The notes under the pieces: model-generated
Told to the model about the DNA's origin: nothing
The model's database searches: none
Seen by the model: only the letters and a program-made list of their open reading frames with translations
From: Bdellovibrionales bacterium
Lineage (GTDB): Bacteria; Bdellovibrionota_C; UBA2361; RFPC01
Length of the DNA: 33,886 nucleotides
Direction: 5' to 3'
Assembly (NCBI GenBank): GCA_020434565.1
Contig: JAGRAO010000008.1
Coordinates: 1-33,886 of the forward strand
Made by a program: the position numbers and the translations under genes
Shown here: piece after piece, positions 17,406-26,221 of the stretch
How the letters are laid out: every line of letters begins with the position of its first letter
Numbering within the stretch: the first letter of the stretch is position 1

Positions 17406-17532
17406 TGTGAGAGGGGCCGCATCTCTTTTTTCATTCAATGGAACACCAGCAATCAGTGGGTTAGCCAAGGCATAAAAAATTTGGTCGCTCACTTGCTTTG
17501 GCTTCATTTTGCTGCTAGTATTACTTTCATAG

Positions 17533-17564
17533 ACAGTAGAAATACTAAAAAGCTACTGTTTTTG
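17533..17564 (+). terminator. Candidate intrinsic terminator
   Basis: ACAGTAG at 17533-17539 pairs with CTACTGT at 17553-17559 and is followed directly by TTTTG. The stem is short and the 13-base loop is large, so it is a moderate candidate for ending the 193-residue gene's transcript. Confidence 0.4.
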
Positions 17565-17594
17565 ATTTCGACTAACCTTCTGCTTCACTCACTG

Positions 17595-17630
17595 AAGGGA
17601 GAAACCCCCAAACCTCAGGGTTTCTCCCTT
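17595..17630. terminator. Perfect 13-bp inverted repeat, probable bidirectional terminator
   Basis: AAGGGAGAAACCC at 17595-17607 is exactly repeated in inverted form at 17618-17630, with a 10-base loop. It lies between convergent genes. The tail on the plus strand is pyrimidine-rich but not a pure T-run. Confidence 0.6.
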
Positions 17631-17809
17631 CGCCCTTTCTTCCGGTATCTCTTCAACGAAATGGACCCCTCTCCTTGAACCTCTCGTTGCTCCTTCTCTT
17701 GCTCCCAAAAAGCACAGCTCACTTCCTCTGAGAGAATTTGGAAAACGCTATGAACAGAAATCGGCGTGGGGGCTGCCCACTCCCACCAGCGGAGCAAGTG
17801 ACGAAGGAT

Positions 17810-19201
17810 CTAATCTTTGAAAATTCGAGCGGTAATGGCTTCAGCCGAACTGTCGATGAGATTCCAAAGTGGATCGCCGGATTCGTTTGATAAACGTTGT
17901 AAGTGGACAAGTCCTCGTCCTGAGCCAATTGACTTGAGAGATTCAAGTGCCGCTCGTCGCACCGATTCAGCATAGGCTCTCGAACTGAACTGGATCAGAT
18001 CTTCTTCCACTTCGCTGGCAAACTTTGGGAGACACCCGAAGAATCGAAGCACGTTCTCCGAGAGTCCACGAAGTTCCAAATGGAGTTCAGCCTGGAGCTT
18101 TGCAACTTCGTGAGGCCCTATCCGCCTCCCTAACGCACCTAAACACCCGATACAAACATCGCCGAGTTTTTCACTCCCGTTGTATTTTCCAAAATTGAGG
18201 CCATCAACAAGATCATCAAAGAGCCCATCCTTCCACCACGCGGCGACTATCTCTCTGAGAGTAAATTGAGGTTCACCCTTTCGCCTCGAAAGAGTAAAGA
18301 CATGCTCCATCGCTTCGGCAAGATGAAACCGTACTTCAGGACACGCTGAATTACGAAAGCACTCAAGCACAACGTAGGCAGCCTCAGCATCTCCGCGTGA
18401 GAGCATCCGACACAGTCCCCCGAATGCCGATTGGCGCACAAGTTGATTCGAAGCAGACAGCAGATGGACAAGCTTTTGAGCAGCTCCCCTTCCCCCAAAC
18501 TGGCCGAGCGCGTCAGTGGCATACCACCGGACATGCTTTGAAAATGCCAGTTCCGCCATATTCTCAAGCTTGAATCGCCCCTTTTCAATCGCCTTATCGA
18601 GCTTTGGCTCCGCTGTTGTTGAAGGGACATGGAGCACTTCCGCCAGTGCGGATGCTGCATAGCGGCGCTTCATTTTATTTCGAAAAGAGGGGAGATTTAA
18701 CATTACGCGAAACTGCCGAGCCGCCCACGACCGGTCATACTCAGCAAGGATTTCACACGCGAGCGCTCGAACATCGGGGTTGTCGGCTCGCACAGCAAGT
18801 TGAGTCAGTTGCTTCGCTTCTTTTCGTACGAGCTCATCGGCATCACACAGCCTTACGAGCTTTCGAAAAAGCACTTGGCTTGCACCTCGATTAACAGGAA
18901 AACGCTCAAGAAGTTCTGGGAGATATCGCGCCGGGATTTCGTGCTTTGGCTCTCCCACGAGCGCCTCAAGCGCAGCTCGAGCCACGAGCGGCTGAGGTCT
19001 CTCCGTATCCAAGAGCACGTGAAGCAAAGTTGAGGTGACACCCTCGCTCGGAGACTGCGCGAGAATTTGTATCGATGTGATTCGTTGCTCAGCGCTCTCT
19101 CCTCGCAGAGCCAATTCGATGTGCCTCAGATCAGGAGAGAATTTTTCGGAGGATGGTTCCCCGAAGCGCTCATGAGAAGGAGAAGATTCAAAGGTAGTCA
19201 T
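17810..19201 (-). CDS. HEAT-repeat protein
   Basis: This is a 463-residue alpha-helical protein with repeated helix pairs of HEAT/PBS type: VARAALEALVGE, VRALACEILAEY, VRWYATDALGQFGG, VRQSAFGGLCRML, VRFHLAEAMEHV and VRRAALESLKSIGSG, each with the typical hydrophobic spacing and VR start. No enzyme motif, signal peptide or membrane segment is seen, so it is probably a cytoplasmic scaffold or partner protein. The first ATG of the frame is at 19201 with only a weak GTGGA sequence upstream; a TTG at 19234 is the alternative. It lies 183 bases after the Ser/Thr kinase gene on the same strand, so a functional link is possible but unproven. Confidence 0.82.
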   Translation of the reverse strand: MTTFESSPSHERFGEPSSEKFSPDLRHIELALRGESAEQRITSIQILAQSPSEGVTSTLLHVLLDTERPQPLVARAALEALVGEPKHEIPARYLPELLERFPVNRGASQVLFRKLVRLCDADELVRKEAKQLTQLAVRADNPDVRALACEILAEYDRSWAARQFRVMLNLPSFRNKMKRRYAASALAEVLHVPSTTAEPKLDKAIEKGRFKLENMAELAFSKHVRWYATDALGQFGGRGAAQKLVHLLSASNQLVRQSAFGGLCRMLSRGDAEAAYVVLECFRNSACPEVRFHLAEAMEHVFTLSRRKGEPQFTLREIVAAWWKDGLFDDLVDGLNFGKYNGSEKLGDVCIGCLGALGRRIGPHEVAKLQAELHLELRGLSENVLRFFGCLPKFASEVEEDLIQFSSRAYAESVRRAALESLKSIGSGRGLVHLQRLSNESGDPLWNLIDSSAEAITARIFKD

Positions 19202-19253
19202 ACATCCACTAGCGTGTCTTAAGAGACGATACAACTCTGTGCAGTGGGAAGTT

Positions 19254-19297
19254 CGATAAAAGCTCTGCGAGGGACTGCCTCTCCCAGCTTTTTATCG
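19254..19297. repeat. Hairpin between Ser/Thr kinase and HEAT-repeat genes
   Basis: CGATAAAAGCT at 19254-19264 pairs with AGCTTTTTATCG at 19286-19297 with one bulged base, and a smaller GAGG/CCTC pair lies inside. It sits in the gap between the kinase stop and the HEAT gene start, so it could be an attenuator, terminator or processing site. Confidence 0.5.
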
Positions 19298-19384
19298 GTG
19301 ATGGGTACATACCTGCCGGAGAAACTAGCAAAAAGCCATGCATTTTTGACCGTTCTGAGTCAGGCATTTCCATTAGCGGCTCGC

Positions 19385-20599
19385 CTAAGGATACAGCGGA
19401 TTGCCGCCTAGTCCAGCATAGAGAATTGCGCCGATAAGCAGAGCGAGGATAAACGTCCGTAAGGGTATGGGATATATCAGCTTTTCGATAAAATAGAGCA
19501 CACTATCGACGAGCTGAACGATCGGCGAAAAAAGCCCTACGACCGGTTTGATAAGGGGGTGACGAGCTGTCCGTACCGAGGCCTCATACAGCCGATCCGA
19601 GAGATTGTGATCGGCGTGCTCCGTCTGATCCCTTCGGTTTCGCTCGTCCAGAATCGGAGAATCTTCCACAAGTGGCATCGAGAGCATCCCCCTGTGAAGC
19701 GCTTCAGCAAAGTTAAGAGCTGATTGCGGTCGCAAATTTGGATTGCGTGATAAGCTGTGAACACACAGATCTTCGAGCCAATCTGGGCAGTCCAGTCTTT
19801 TCTCTTTTGGAGACGGTGCATCTTCTTCAACTTTCTTCTTCGCCAAATCCCGAATATCTTCGTATTCAAACACGTAAGAGCTCGTGAGAAGTTCGTACAA
19901 CAATACGCCGAGAGCATAGATATCTGTTCGCGTGTCATAGCCCCCACCAACAAGATACTCAGGACCCATATAATGAACAGTCCCAACGACCAGCCCCTCG
20001 CCCGTCACCCGCTCACCCATGCGACTCTCCTGGCCGATCTCTTTTCGTCTCTGCCCAAGCCCCTGAACCGCGCCGCTTGTCTCAAGCGATGAAAGGCCGA
20101 AATCTGTGATCTTTACTTCTCCCGTCTCTGCCAGTAACACGTTTTCAAGTTTGATATCACGGTGAACGATTCCTTCTTGATGAATCGCATCGAGCCCGAG
20201 CGCGACTTGACGCAAAATATTGCAGATCAACCGAATTGAGAGAACTTTCTGCTGATCAAAGAGATTTTTGAGCGATTTTCCAGCGATATATTCGATGACT
20301 AACGCGACGTATCGATCGGTCGTTATACAATCGTAGCACGTTGTAACATACGGACTCCGCACCCGATTGATTGCGCGGATCTCCCGATGGAGGCGTTGCG
20401 ATCGGGTAGCATCGTGCTTTACATCAATCGCTATAATTTTTGCGGCAACTTCAAATTGCGCTCTCCGGTCGTAGCAAAGGTACACCGCTCCCGAGGCGCC
20501 TCTTCCGATATAGCGTCGAACTTCGTACCGGTTACCGATTACGTGCCCCCGACTTAACTCAATAATCGGAAGCCTCTTACTCTGTCTTCGTCTCGACAT
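19385..20599 (-). CDS. Membrane-anchored eukaryotic-type Ser/Thr protein kinase
   Basis: This is a 404-residue protein. The kinase domain shows GRGASGAVY (glycine loop), VAAKII (ATP Lys), HRDIKLEN (catalytic loop), DFG and DIYALGVLLYELL. The activation segment is long, with 43 residues between DFG and GPE, where GPE replaces APE. It contains a charged, Gly-rich insert. After the kinase, a linker of about 80 residues leads to a hydrophobic segment at the end (LRTFILALLIGAILYAGLG), so the kinase faces the cytoplasm as a tail-anchored protein. No extracytoplasmic sensor domain is present. The ATG at 20599 lacks a ribosome site; a TTG at 20653 has AAGGAG only 2 bases away and could be the real start. 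Confidence 0.9.
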   Translation of the reverse strand: MSRRRQSKRLPIIELSRGHVIGNRYEVRRYIGRGASGAVYLCYDRRAQFEVAAKIIAIDVKHDATRSQRLHREIRAINRVRSPYVTTCYDCITTDRYVALVIEYIAGKSLKNLFDQQKVLSIRLICNILRQVALGLDAIHQEGIVHRDIKLENVLLAETGEVKITDFGLSSLETSGAVQGLGQRRKEIGQESRMGERVTGEGLVVGTVHYMGPEYLVGGGYDTRTDIYALGVLLYELLTSSYVFEYEDIRDLAKKKVEEDAPSPKEKRLDCPDWLEDLCVHSLSRNPNLRPQSALNFAEALHRGMLSMPLVEDSPILDERNRRDQTEHADHNLSDRLYEASVRTARHPLIKPVVGLFSPIVQLVDSVLYFIEKLIYPIPLRTFILALLIGAILYAGLGGNPLYP

Positions 20600-20776
20600 A
20601 TTTGCGCGAAGGAAAGGCTCTCTTGGTTCTGGTATTCCCGCCTTGAGAGTCAATGCTCCTTAAATGGGAAGGAGAGCCACGTTGTTTCTATCGGCCATAT
20701 TCGGTTGAGCAGGAGATCGGAACAATACAGCGAGTCATATTTCGTAAAAGAAACAGGCCCTTACCTCATCTTTCGG

Positions 20777-22708
20777 CTATGAGAAAGATCTCTCACCAAC
20801 CCGGAGAGCCAGCTCTGTTCTGCGCTCCTCGCAGGCATCTGTGACCGGCACTGCTCTCAGGATCTCCGCCGCGAGTGCTTCAGGACTGACAGGTTTTGTG
20901 AGCACCACATCGGCGCCGAGAGAGAGAAAGGAAGCTCGAGCCGGCGCATCTGATGAACCCGTTACCACGATTACCGGAGGTTTCACATGAAAGGTCGAGA
21001 TTCCATCGAGCACCCGACGAGCACCGCCGCCAGGCATGGCTCCATCGGTAACTATTACATCCGGAGATTCAAAATTGCAGATTGCGAGCGCTTCTGATTC
21101 CTTTATGGCAGTGAGCACTTCAAAGCCATAAGCTCCAAGCGAACGCTTTGTCGTCTCGAGGACATCCGCAGAATCATCAACGAGGAGTACCTTCAGAGAT
21201 CTCGCAGAGACACGCTTCTCTCGCTCCTCTTCGAATGGTAAAGTTGAAACAGTTTCGTGCGAAAGAAATGTGCGCTTCTCTCGAGGGATACGGAGCGTAA
21301 AAGTCGAGCCAGTGCCGGGACTCGAGACCGCAGTCAATTCTGAGCCGTTGAGCTCCGCAAGAATTTTACTCAAAGCAAGTCCGAGCCCTACTCCTTCGCA
21401 AGGCGTCGTCCCAAATCGAGCGAACGGAACAAAGAGTTTCTGTACTTGCTCGGCACTCATCCCGATTCCTGTATCACGCACCGAAAAGAGCAATCTACCA
21501 CTTTCATCTTCTGTTAGCCGAACCCCTACCCGCCCCCTCTCGGTGTACTTGACTGCGTTGCTTAAGAGATTCGTGAGGATTCTTCTCAATTGACGCTTGT
21601 CTGCTTCAATATCTCCTGAGACATCACACTCACAATTGGATTCTATCCCTTTAAGACGCAATGTGATCCGAAACTCTTCCAGAACCGAGAGCACGAGCTC
21701 ACGAAGAGAAAATGCCTCTGGGCGAACAACGAGTTGACCCGCTCGATGTCTTGTATAGTCAAGGATACTCTCAACTATCTCTCCGAGGCTCTTACAGTTC
21801 GCGAGAGCCGTTTGAATGAGTTCAAGCTGCTCATCCGAGCCTTCATTTTCGAGCTCAAGGAGATGAAGAATAGATTGGACATTATTGAGCGGTGAACGAA
21901 TGTCGTGGGACACATGAGCAAGAAACTCCGAGCGCTGGTCAACTCGTGATTCGGCATCCTCTACTCGCTCAGCCAAAGTTCGAAGCTGTAAAAAAGACGG
22001 GAGCTTCTCACGAGCAATCCGTGCGACTTCCTTGAGCAGCGCACGATCAGCCGGACTCGGCTCAAAGCGCTGACTGTAACCAAGGAGAAACAAAACTGAT
22101 TTCGCTTCAACGCCGCTCCCGAACGTAAACGACTCTTTCAACACCTTCTTGATTCCAAACGGAGCAAAGCCGCAAACAACGCTGCGATCAATTTCAGGTT
22201 CGAGAAGGAGCGGAAAGAGTCGTCGGAGAATCTGCTCAAGGCGAACCCCTTTTGCTGGCTCCGATGCAACAGCGATATCTGCATCGTGGGGATTTCCAAG
22301 AGCAACGGCCACAAGCTTTCCCTGAAATTTCGACTGGAGAAAGCGAGCTATCCGGTGAGGGATTTCATTTTCATACACCGAGCCTAAGAGCACCCTCTCG
22401 TCAAACTCTTGCCGAAGGAGATCCTCGGGGAGTTCTCCTTGAGCGGCTTGAACGCAATCCAGCTGCCAGGCGAGCCTTTCTATGTGAGCATCAATCTCAT
22501 ACGCAGTCTCTCTCGGTGTTTTTCCACGAACGGCGCGCTTATTGGCGAGATATCTAAGTCCCTTTGCTTCGCGCTCATGCCGGAGACCAAGAAGAGCAAG
22601 CAGCACAAACGAGAGCCCGCACACTCGAACGAGTAGGTACGTGTCTCCCAGGGACCAAGCGAGAATTCCCCCGAGCGCTGTAAGAACAAGAACTCCGATC
22701 TGAATCAC
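20777..22708 (-). CDS. Hybrid sensor histidine kinase with C-terminal receiver domain
   Basis: This is a 643-residue protein. Two N-terminal membrane segments (residues 3-20 and 24-41) have almost no periplasmic loop. A GAF-like region (about 105-240) comes next. Then come the H-box HVSHDIRSPL (His268), N-box NLLSNAVKY, RDTGIGMS and GVGLGLALSK, and a receiver domain (506-625) with LLVDDS, phospho-acceptor Asp555 (VTDGAMP) and Lys605. The GTG start has GGAGG 5 bases upstream and overlaps the stop of the receiver-protein gene (GTGA), so the two are co-translated. It is the last gene of the Tad operon and would relay phosphate internally and perhaps to the preceding gene's receiver. Confidence 0.93.
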   Translation of the reverse strand: MIQIGVLVLTALGGILAWSLGDTYLLVRVCGLSFVLLALLGLRHEREAKGLRYLANKRAVRGKTPRETAYEIDAHIERLAWQLDCVQAAQGELPEDLLRQEFDERVLLGSVYENEIPHRIARFLQSKFQGKLVAVALGNPHDADIAVASEPAKGVRLEQILRRLFPLLLEPEIDRSVVCGFAPFGIKKVLKESFTFGSGVEAKSVLFLLGYSQRFEPSPADRALLKEVARIAREKLPSFLQLRTLAERVEDAESRVDQRSEFLAHVSHDIRSPLNNVQSILHLLELENEGSDEQLELIQTALANCKSLGEIVESILDYTRHRAGQLVVRPEAFSLRELVLSVLEEFRITLRLKGIESNCECDVSGDIEADKRQLRRILTNLLSNAVKYTERGRVGVRLTEDESGRLLFSVRDTGIGMSAEQVQKLFVPFARFGTTPCEGVGLGLALSKILAELNGSELTAVSSPGTGSTFTLRIPREKRTFLSHETVSTLPFEEEREKRVSARSLKVLLVDDSADVLETTKRSLGAYGFEVLTAIKESEALAICNFESPDVIVTDGAMPGGGARRVLDGISTFHVKPPVIVVTGSSDAPARASFLSLGADVVLTKPVSPEALAAEILRAVPVTDACEERRTELALRVGERSFS

Positions 22709-24015
22709 GCTGCCCTCCTCTTTTCGACGAGTCGGTGAACATACGCCGAAAGAAGCCTTGGATCCTGATTCTTTCGTAAATACGCATCTGCCCCAGCACC
22801 AATCACTTCTACTTCGGTCTCGATGTTGTCATCTGAGGTGAGCATAACTATCGGTACATCTCGCACGACATCAATCGCCCGCAGTCGCTTCACGAACTCA
22901 ATTCCGTTCATATGTGGCATATGAATGTCGCAGATAATCGCAGCTGGAGGTTCAGGGAGCTGCTGAATAAGCGCCATAGCTTCTTTTCCATGCGAAGCCA
23001 TGACAGAAACAAGTCCGAGCCTCTCGAGAAAGCGATGAAGAACGCAACGAAACACCTCATTATCATCAATTACCAATACCTTCGGACCGATCTCCGCCTT
23101 CGAAAAAACGACCTCCTCTTGGACCGAAAAATTGAGTGGCTCCTCGATTTCAGCTTCTTCAGCTTCTCCCTTGGAGACGATAGACAGATGGCCCACTTTC
23201 ATCGGCTGCGATTGCGTTGATTCTTGTTGAACTGCTTTTGGCCCTTCAAAGGTAAGCTCTACCTCTCTCTCTGACGGCCGGATCGTGAAACCACGAAAAC
23301 CGGGCAACGTTTTGAGAAACGTTTCACTTTCAATCTCTTCAAAAAGAAAATCTTCTACTGAATCTTGAACCTTTGGATGAACGGTCCCGAGTGCGCGTCG
23401 ACCATCTGCACTCTTAAAATGGTACTGAAGACGTTCTCCGACTCGGGAGATTCCTATGGCAGTGGCTCCGTGGCCTTTCGCTTCTTGAGCGATAAGTTGG
23501 AGCGTTCGAAGCACCATCCGACGAGACTCACGCCTTTCACTCAGCTCGCGTTCGAGCTCAAGTGTTTGGAGCCGTTGTTCCGAGATCTCAAGCGCTTCAC
23601 GAATGACACGCCACTCTGCGAGCCAATATCGCCCTCGAAATCCCTCTCTCGAAGATAAGAGCCCAGGATCAGCACAGGCATATCCAACACGAACTTTCTC
23701 AAGCACAATCGGAATAGCTCCTGCCTCTCGATAACTCTCCAAACTCGCCCGTGGACTCGATGAAAGCTCTTCTATCTCTATTGGCGCTATCCTATTGAGG
23801 TATGGAATTCCAAGCTGTTCGGCAACGATCTTTACGATCTCCCCGTTCGGCTCACCGGTGAGACTCGCTACTGTCGCTAACAACTCGCGAGGATCGGCAC
23901 ACTGTCCCAACACTACTTCGAGATCAGACTGAGAGAAGAGTCGGCCGAGCGCCTCTTGCACCGATGTAGGCTTCTTCGACAGAAGCAGCAATCGGGTCAG
24001 CAACTTACTCTTCAT
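22705..24015 (-). CDS. Response-regulator protein with PilB/MshE-like N-terminal region
   Basis: This is a 436-residue protein. Residues 20-120 resemble the N-terminal domain of type II secretion/pilus ATPases (MshEN type): IVKIVAEQLGIPYLN, then AGAIPIVLEKVRVGYACADP. A helical linker follows. Residues 168-215 recall the second PilB-like domain (LRTLQLIAQEAKGHGATAIGIS, then VGERLQYHF), but no Walker motifs follow. An acidic linker leads to a receiver domain (312-430) with VIDDNE, Asp363 (ICDIHMP) and Lys415. The ATG at 24015 has AGGAGAG 8 bases upstream and overlaps the TadE-like stop by 11 bases. A link between signalling and the pilus motor is inferred. The receiver is certain; the N-terminal match is tentative. 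Confidence 0.85.
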   Translation of the reverse strand: MKSKLLTRLLLLSKKPTSVQEALGRLFSQSDLEVVLGQCADPRELLATVASLTGEPNGEIVKIVAEQLGIPYLNRIAPIEIEELSSSPRASLESYREAGAIPIVLEKVRVGYACADPGLLSSREGFRGRYWLAEWRVIREALEISEQRLQTLELERELSERRESRRMVLRTLQLIAQEAKGHGATAIGISRVGERLQYHFKSADGRRALGTVHPKVQDSVEDFLFEEIESETFLKTLPGFRGFTIRPSEREVELTFEGPKAVQQESTQSQPMKVGHLSIVSKGEAEEAEIEEPLNFSVQEEVVFSKAEIGPKVLVIDDNEVFRCVLHRFLERLGLVSVMASHGKEAMALIQQLPEPPAAIICDIHMPHMNGIEFVKRLRAIDVVRDVPIVMLTSDDNIETEVEVIGAGADAYLRKNQDPRLLSAYVHRLVEKRRAA

Positions 24016-24730
24016 GGCCAAGCTCTCCTCTGAGGGCGACAACTCTTGCGTGATACACAAATGGATCACCGCCTACCTGTTCGTACGCCTCACCCGAAAA
24101 GGTTCCATCAAGCGACAAAATAATTCGTAGGCCAAACAGAATGACTGTCGGAAAGTATTGTTTCCTCTGAGTACCATCCCCAAAAAAGACAGAAGGAGTG
24201 GCATACACCGACCGGCTTCCCGGCTCATCTGAGATGGTTGTTCCAGCGAGACGGCTAAAGGCGTCACCGAGATCTGTTGCTGAATTCACCTCTGCTGGAA
24301 CAAAAAGTCCACCGGCGGAGCGAGAAAAGGTAGAGGGCTCTCTCACGAGACCGAGAGGCTCGCCAGTTTCCTGATCGATCCTGAGTTCGGCGTACGCGGC
24401 TTCAAGAAAATACTCGCCCGAAAGATTTGGATCTTCACCACGTGCTTCAATTTCACTCTCAGCAGCCTCTACTGTATTTCGAACTGCCTCTTCGATGCCG
24501 GAGTGGTTTGTCGAAAGAGTGAGCGGTCCATCCTGCGAAGAGAACGAATAGATACTTACCTGGGGTCGAGACACATAGCGCTCGACAATCTTTCGGACCT
24601 GACTTGCCTCACGCATATACGCGACAGTAGCGAACGCTCCGAGCAATGCAGGAATCAACACCACAAAAGAAAGCGCTGCTTCCAAAAAAGCAATGCCCCT
24701 TTCGCTCTCAAACCAAGACCTCTTCGCCAT
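24005..24730 (-). CDS. TadE-like pilus assembly protein
   Basis: This is a 241-residue protein. A short basic/acidic leader is followed by ERGIAFLEAALSFVVLIPALLG, the N-terminal pseudopilin-like helix of TadE/TadF proteins with Glu after the processing region. The long C-terminal part is periplasmic and shows no known domain. Known TadE proteins are minor pseudopilins needed for Flp pilus assembly. It lies 9 bases after the TadG-like gene and overlaps the receiver-protein gene, well inside the Tad operon. Sequence outside the first 35 residues is poorly conserved, so assignment rests on the helix and context. Confidence 0.75.
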   Translation of the reverse strand: MAKRSWFESERGIAFLEAALSFVVLIPALLGAFATVAYMREASQVRKIVERYVSRPQVSIYSFSSQDGPLTLSTNHSGIEEAVRNTVEAAESEIEARGEDPNLSGEYFLEAAYAELRIDQETGEPLGLVREPSTFSRSAGGLFVPAEVNSATDLGDAFSRLAGTTISDEPGSRSVYATPSVFFGDGTQRKQYFPTVILFGLRIILSLDGTFSGEAYEQVGGDPFVYHARVVALRGELGHEE

Positions 24731-24739
24731 ACCGTTTCC

Positions 24740-26221
24740 CTACCTCGAGACCATCGCGTTTCTTCGATCACGTGCTAAAACCGCTGTGACCGTTTCCAAA
24801 AAGGCTTCTGGAGTCGCCGTATCGAGCACTCGAAACGATACCCCGGTAGCCAAAGAATCACCTTGTGACTCGGCTTCGTGAAAAACTTGTTTCAGAAGCG
24901 CAACTCCCTCTGCATAAGAGTTGCTGTTTCCCTCATGAGGGAAGATTCCGTAGTACACCCGAAGAGGTATCTTATAGGTGTCAGCGTAGGTGCGGAGCTG
25001 AACCAGAGACTGGAGTACTGCACTCCGCACGGCGTCGTTTATTGCTCCATCGACGACCAGGCGCTGATTTCCCTCCCACGGAAGGTCCCCAGCGAGAATC
25101 ACAGCGATCTTGTTCGCCGTAGTCGCAAGATTTCCCCGCGATGCAACCGCTGGGGCAGCCACAAGTTTTGTTGCAACATGATCCAAGAGATAGCGAATGC
25201 TCGGCCTATTTCCACTATTCCCTTTGGCGACTTGCGACCAGAGAGACTCTCGCGTTGTGAGATAGCCATTCATCTCGGGCTCGTAGATGTAGTCGTTATT
25301 GCCATCTGGATGTGTAATAAAAGCTGGTCGATTATGATCCGGACGCCAAACGGAGAGTGAGTTTCTCAAAGATGGAAACTTGTACGCATCGTGCGAAATC
25401 TCACGCTCGGCAGCAGCCGCACACAGATCGTTGGAGACATACCCTCCTTCATAAACGATCCACTGCGCGTCGCTTTCATCTTCAAGGGCTGGCTCCGGGG
25501 TCAGCGGGGTCACTTCATTTGCAAACGTTCCTATCCCTGGATAAACCGCGACAGACACCGCATTCTCTCGAGAGGCGGCAAGAAACTCATATGTTCGAAT
25601 CGCAGACAATTTAAGCGCGGAAAATGCCCGGTTGAAACACTGCTGCGTTACAAGCTCTCTGTTAATCTGCTCGGGAATTCCATCGCCATCAGCGTCGTGA
25701 TACAGCGTCACATTTGAAGAGAAAAGATCGGCTACTCCATCGCTTCCGCTCCAGATACTCCCGAGCGGCATACTCGGAGAGAGGTAGCTGCTCGAATCAA
25801 GAAGTACGAGATAATCGTTCGGCGAACTCTGACTCTCTGCATACGCGAACACAGGAACCGCTGAGCCAATCCCAAAGTACTGAGCAAAAGGGAGAGAGAT
25901 CGTGCTCTCAAACCTGAGCGCTATCCGCTCAGGAGTAACCACTGTTGTTACACCGTCTCGCACTGCTCTATCGTGTTCTGAGAGAAACGCTCCTACAGCT
26001 GCTTCCGCAGCTTCAGTGTAGGGGAGATAGTGAGCCCCATACCCGACTGCCTTGTCGAGAACTCCCTGCACCCCGCGGCTAAACGCATAATAACGAGCAA
26101 TATCAAGAGAGAGGCTAAACAGGAAAAAGAGAACTGGCACGACAACTGCTGCCACAAAGATCATGGTAGAGCCACACTCTCGCTGTATTCTTCGCTCGAA
26201 TTTCAATTTCGACGCAATCAT
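24740..26221 (-). CDS. TadG-like pilus assembly protein with EF-hand-like loop
   Basis: This is a 493-residue protein. Residues 16-62 form the TadE/TadG N-terminal signature: CGSTMIFVAAVVVPVLFF, then LDIARYYAFSRGVQGVLDKAVGYGA. The large periplasmic part begins with a von Willebrand-like first strand, YLVLLDSSSY (Asp142), whose metal motif is imperfect. HDADGDGIPEQIN (residues 175-187) fits a calcium-binding EF-hand-like loop (DxDxDG). TadG proteins are thought to anchor or control Flp pili. The ATG overlaps the tadC stop by four bases. Length fits TadG. The calcium loop is a sequence-level inference. Confidence 0.82.
   Translation of the reverse strand: MIASKLKFERRIQRECGSTMIFVAAVVVPVLFFLFSLSLDIARYYAFSRGVQGVLDKAVGYGAHYLPYTEAAEAAVGAFLSEHDRAVRDGVTTVVTPERIALRFESTISLPFAQYFGIGSAVPVFAYAESQSSPNDYLVLLDSSSYLSPSMPLGSIWSGSDGVADLFSSNVTLYHDADGDGIPEQINRELVTQQCFNRAFSALKLSAIRTYEFLAASRENAVSVAVYPGIGTFANEVTPLTPEPALEDESDAQWIVYEGGYVSNDLCAAAAEREISHDAYKFPSLRNSLSVWRPDHNRPAFITHPDGNNDYIYEPEMNGYLTTRESLWSQVAKGNSGNRPSIRYLLDHVATKLVAAPAVASRGNLATTANKIAVILAGDLPWEGNQRLVVDGAINDAVRSAVLQSLVQLRTYADTYKIPLRVYYGIFPHEGNSNSYAEGVALLKQVFHEAESQGDSLATGVSFRVLDTATPEAFLETVTAVLARDRRNAMVSR

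Larger units (their letters stand above)
17406..17809. other. Intergenic region between convergent genes with two terminator candidates
   Basis: No convincing gene is seen in these 404 bases. The stretch separates the plus-strand 193-residue gene from the minus-strand HEAT-repeat gene and holds the two hairpins listed separately. Confidence 0.5.

Noticed and set aside
17238-17507. Minus-strand frame of 89 codons opposite the 193-residue gene
   Set aside because: The plus-strand gene has a ribosome site and better coding character; the minus frame lacks both.
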